A program made the position numbers and the translations under genes. Below the pieces are notes generated by a model. That model saw only the letters and a list, made by a program, of their open reading frames with translations. It was not told the origin of the DNA and did no database searches. From positions 1-5,772 of the forward strand of contig PUOI01000243.1 in the NCBI GenBank assembly GCA_003552765.1: a stretch of 5,772 bases of DNA, read 5' to 3'. Shown piece after piece: positions 4,882-5,772 of the stretch (within the stretch, counting starts at the first letter, position 1; each line of letters begins with the position of its first letter). The DNA comes from Candidatus Hydrogenedentota bacterium (lineage in GTDB: Bacteria; Hydrogenedentota; Hydrogenedentia; Hydrogenedentales; SLHB01).

Positions 4882-5772
4882 ATGCAACCCAAAGCTTTAA
4901 TCCAGACCTTCGGCTGTCAGATGAACGAGCACGACAGCGGCCGCATGAAGGAAGTGCTCGAAGCGGAGGGATACGCCCTCACCGACCGCAAGGAAGAGGC
5001 CTCGCTGATTCTGCTCAACACCTGCTCCGTGCGGGAGAATCCCGAGAACAAGGTCTACAGCCATCTCGGCCAATTGCGTCATCTGAAGAAGGCCAACCCA
5101 GAGCTTGTCATCGGCGTGGGAGGCTGCGTGGCGCAACAAGAGGGCGAGGCCATTCTGAAACGGGAGAAGGCCGTGGACATGGTCTTTGGCCCGGACAACT
5201 ACATGCGGCTGCCGGAAATGCTCGAGCGCGTGCGCAACGGCGAGCGGGTGCTCATGACCAAATGGATGCCCCGCGACAAGAAGATCCAGAACTTCATCCC
5301 GGAGGAATGGGTCGAGCGGGGCCACGTCGAAGGGTGCAAGGCGTATATCGCCATCACCAAGGGCTGCGACAATTTCTGCACGTTTTGTGTCGTCCCCTTC
5401 ACCCGCGGCCGGGAAGTGAGCCGGGAACCCGACAACATTCTGCGGGAAGCGCGGGACCTTGTGAACCGGGGGGCGCGGGAGATTTGGCTGCTGGGACAGA
5501 ACGTAAACTCGTACCAGGCGGGCGAATGGGCATTTCATGAGTTGCTCGACGCCGTGTCCGCGATCGATGACCTGCCGCGCATCCGCTTCACCTCGCCCCA
5601 TCCCAACGACTGGAACGATCGCCTCTCGGATCTCATGGCGGCCCGGCCGAACATCTGCAACCACCTCCACCTCCCCTTCCAGGCGGGCTCCGACCGGTTG
5701 CTTCACCTCATGAACCGGCAACACACCGTGGACGAGTTTCTCGCCAAGGTCCGCTACATGCGCTCCATCAAC
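4882..5772 (+). CDS. miaB: tRNA-2-methylthio-N6-dimethylallyladenosine synthase, N-terminal 297 residues (runs off right edge)
   Basis: A radical SAM methylthiotransferase that converts i6A37 to ms2i6A37 in tRNAs reading UNN codons. The reading frame is open from ATG 4882 to the window end. The N-terminal UPF0004 domain has TFGCQMNEHDS (9-19) and NTCSVRENPENKVY (46-59). Its three cluster cysteines, Cys12, Cys48 and Cys82, bind the auxiliary [4Fe-4S] cluster. The radical SAM motif is KGCDNFCTFCVVPFTRGRE with Cys162, Cys166 and Cys169. LGQNVNSY (205-212) and HLPFQAGSDRLLHLMNR (262-278) follow. The GCQMN and NTCSVREN forms and the FCTFC...TRGRE motif favour MiaB over the relatives RimO and MtaB. 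The end of the radical SAM domain and the C-terminal TRAM domain are beyond the window. AGGAG (4872-4876) supports the start. The gene is separated from sucD by 559 nt and has its own promoter. Confidence 0.95.
   Translation, partial: MQPKALIQTFGCQMNEHDSGRMKEVLEAEGYALTDRKEEASLILLNTCSVRENPENKVYSHLGQLRHLKKANPELVIGVGGCVAQQEGEAILKREKAVDMVFGPDNYMRLPEMLERVRNGERVLMTKWMPRDKKIQNFIPEEWVERGHVEGCKAYIAITKGCDNFCTFCVVPFTRGREVSREPDNILREARDLVNRGAREIWLLGQNVNSYQAGEWAFHELLDAVSAIDDLPRIRFTSPHPNDWNDRLSDLMAARPNICNHLHLPFQAGSDRLLHLMNRQHTVDEFLAKVRYMRSIN

Noticed and set aside
4710..5540. 276-codon plus-strand frame overlapping miaB
   Set aside because: It is out of frame with miaB, rich in Arg, Gly and Pro, and lacks any motif; the MiaB frame carries all six cluster cysteines.

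Overview
The window looks like chromosomal DNA from a GC-rich, free-living bacterium (sampled 60-bp stretches of the genes are about 62-72% G+C). It encodes a standalone APS kinase, an FkbM-type methyltransferase, a rhomboid protease, both subunits of succinyl-CoA synthetase and MiaB. These families are too widespread to fix the phylum. The style of the proteins would fit a PVC-like or similar environmental lineage, but that is only an impression.

Layout. Positions 1-1107 are on the minus strand: the 5' end of cysC (running off the left edge) lies downstream of an fkbM-family methyltransferase gene. A 375-nt divergent spacer with two perfect hairpins separates these from the plus-strand genes: a rhomboid intramembrane protease (1483-2148), sucC (2321-3463) and sucD (3468-4322). 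A 559-nt gene-free gap follows. It holds a lower-GC block (about 50% in its interior) bounded by imperfect 27-bp inverted repeats, which looks like a MITE or an internally deleted insertion-sequence remnant, and then a well-formed extended -10 promoter. That promoter serves miaB, which starts at 4882 and runs off the right edge.

How the genes work together. SucC and SucD form succinyl-CoA synthetase (TCA cycle, substrate-level phosphorylation) and are clearly co-transcribed and probably translationally coupled. MiaB methylthiolates i6A37 in tRNAs. The rhomboid is a membrane serine protease of unknown substrate. CysC makes PAPS, the sulfate donor for assimilation or for sulfotransferases. Its position beside an FkbM methyltransferase allows, but does not prove, a role in decorating surface glycans.

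I did not find a convincing new multi-gene system. The most notable unexplained structure is the inverted-repeat-bounded block between sucD and miaB, followed by the hairpin that overlaps the miaB ribosome binding site and the paired hairpins upstream of the rhomboid gene. All promoter, terminator and hairpin calls were made by eye.
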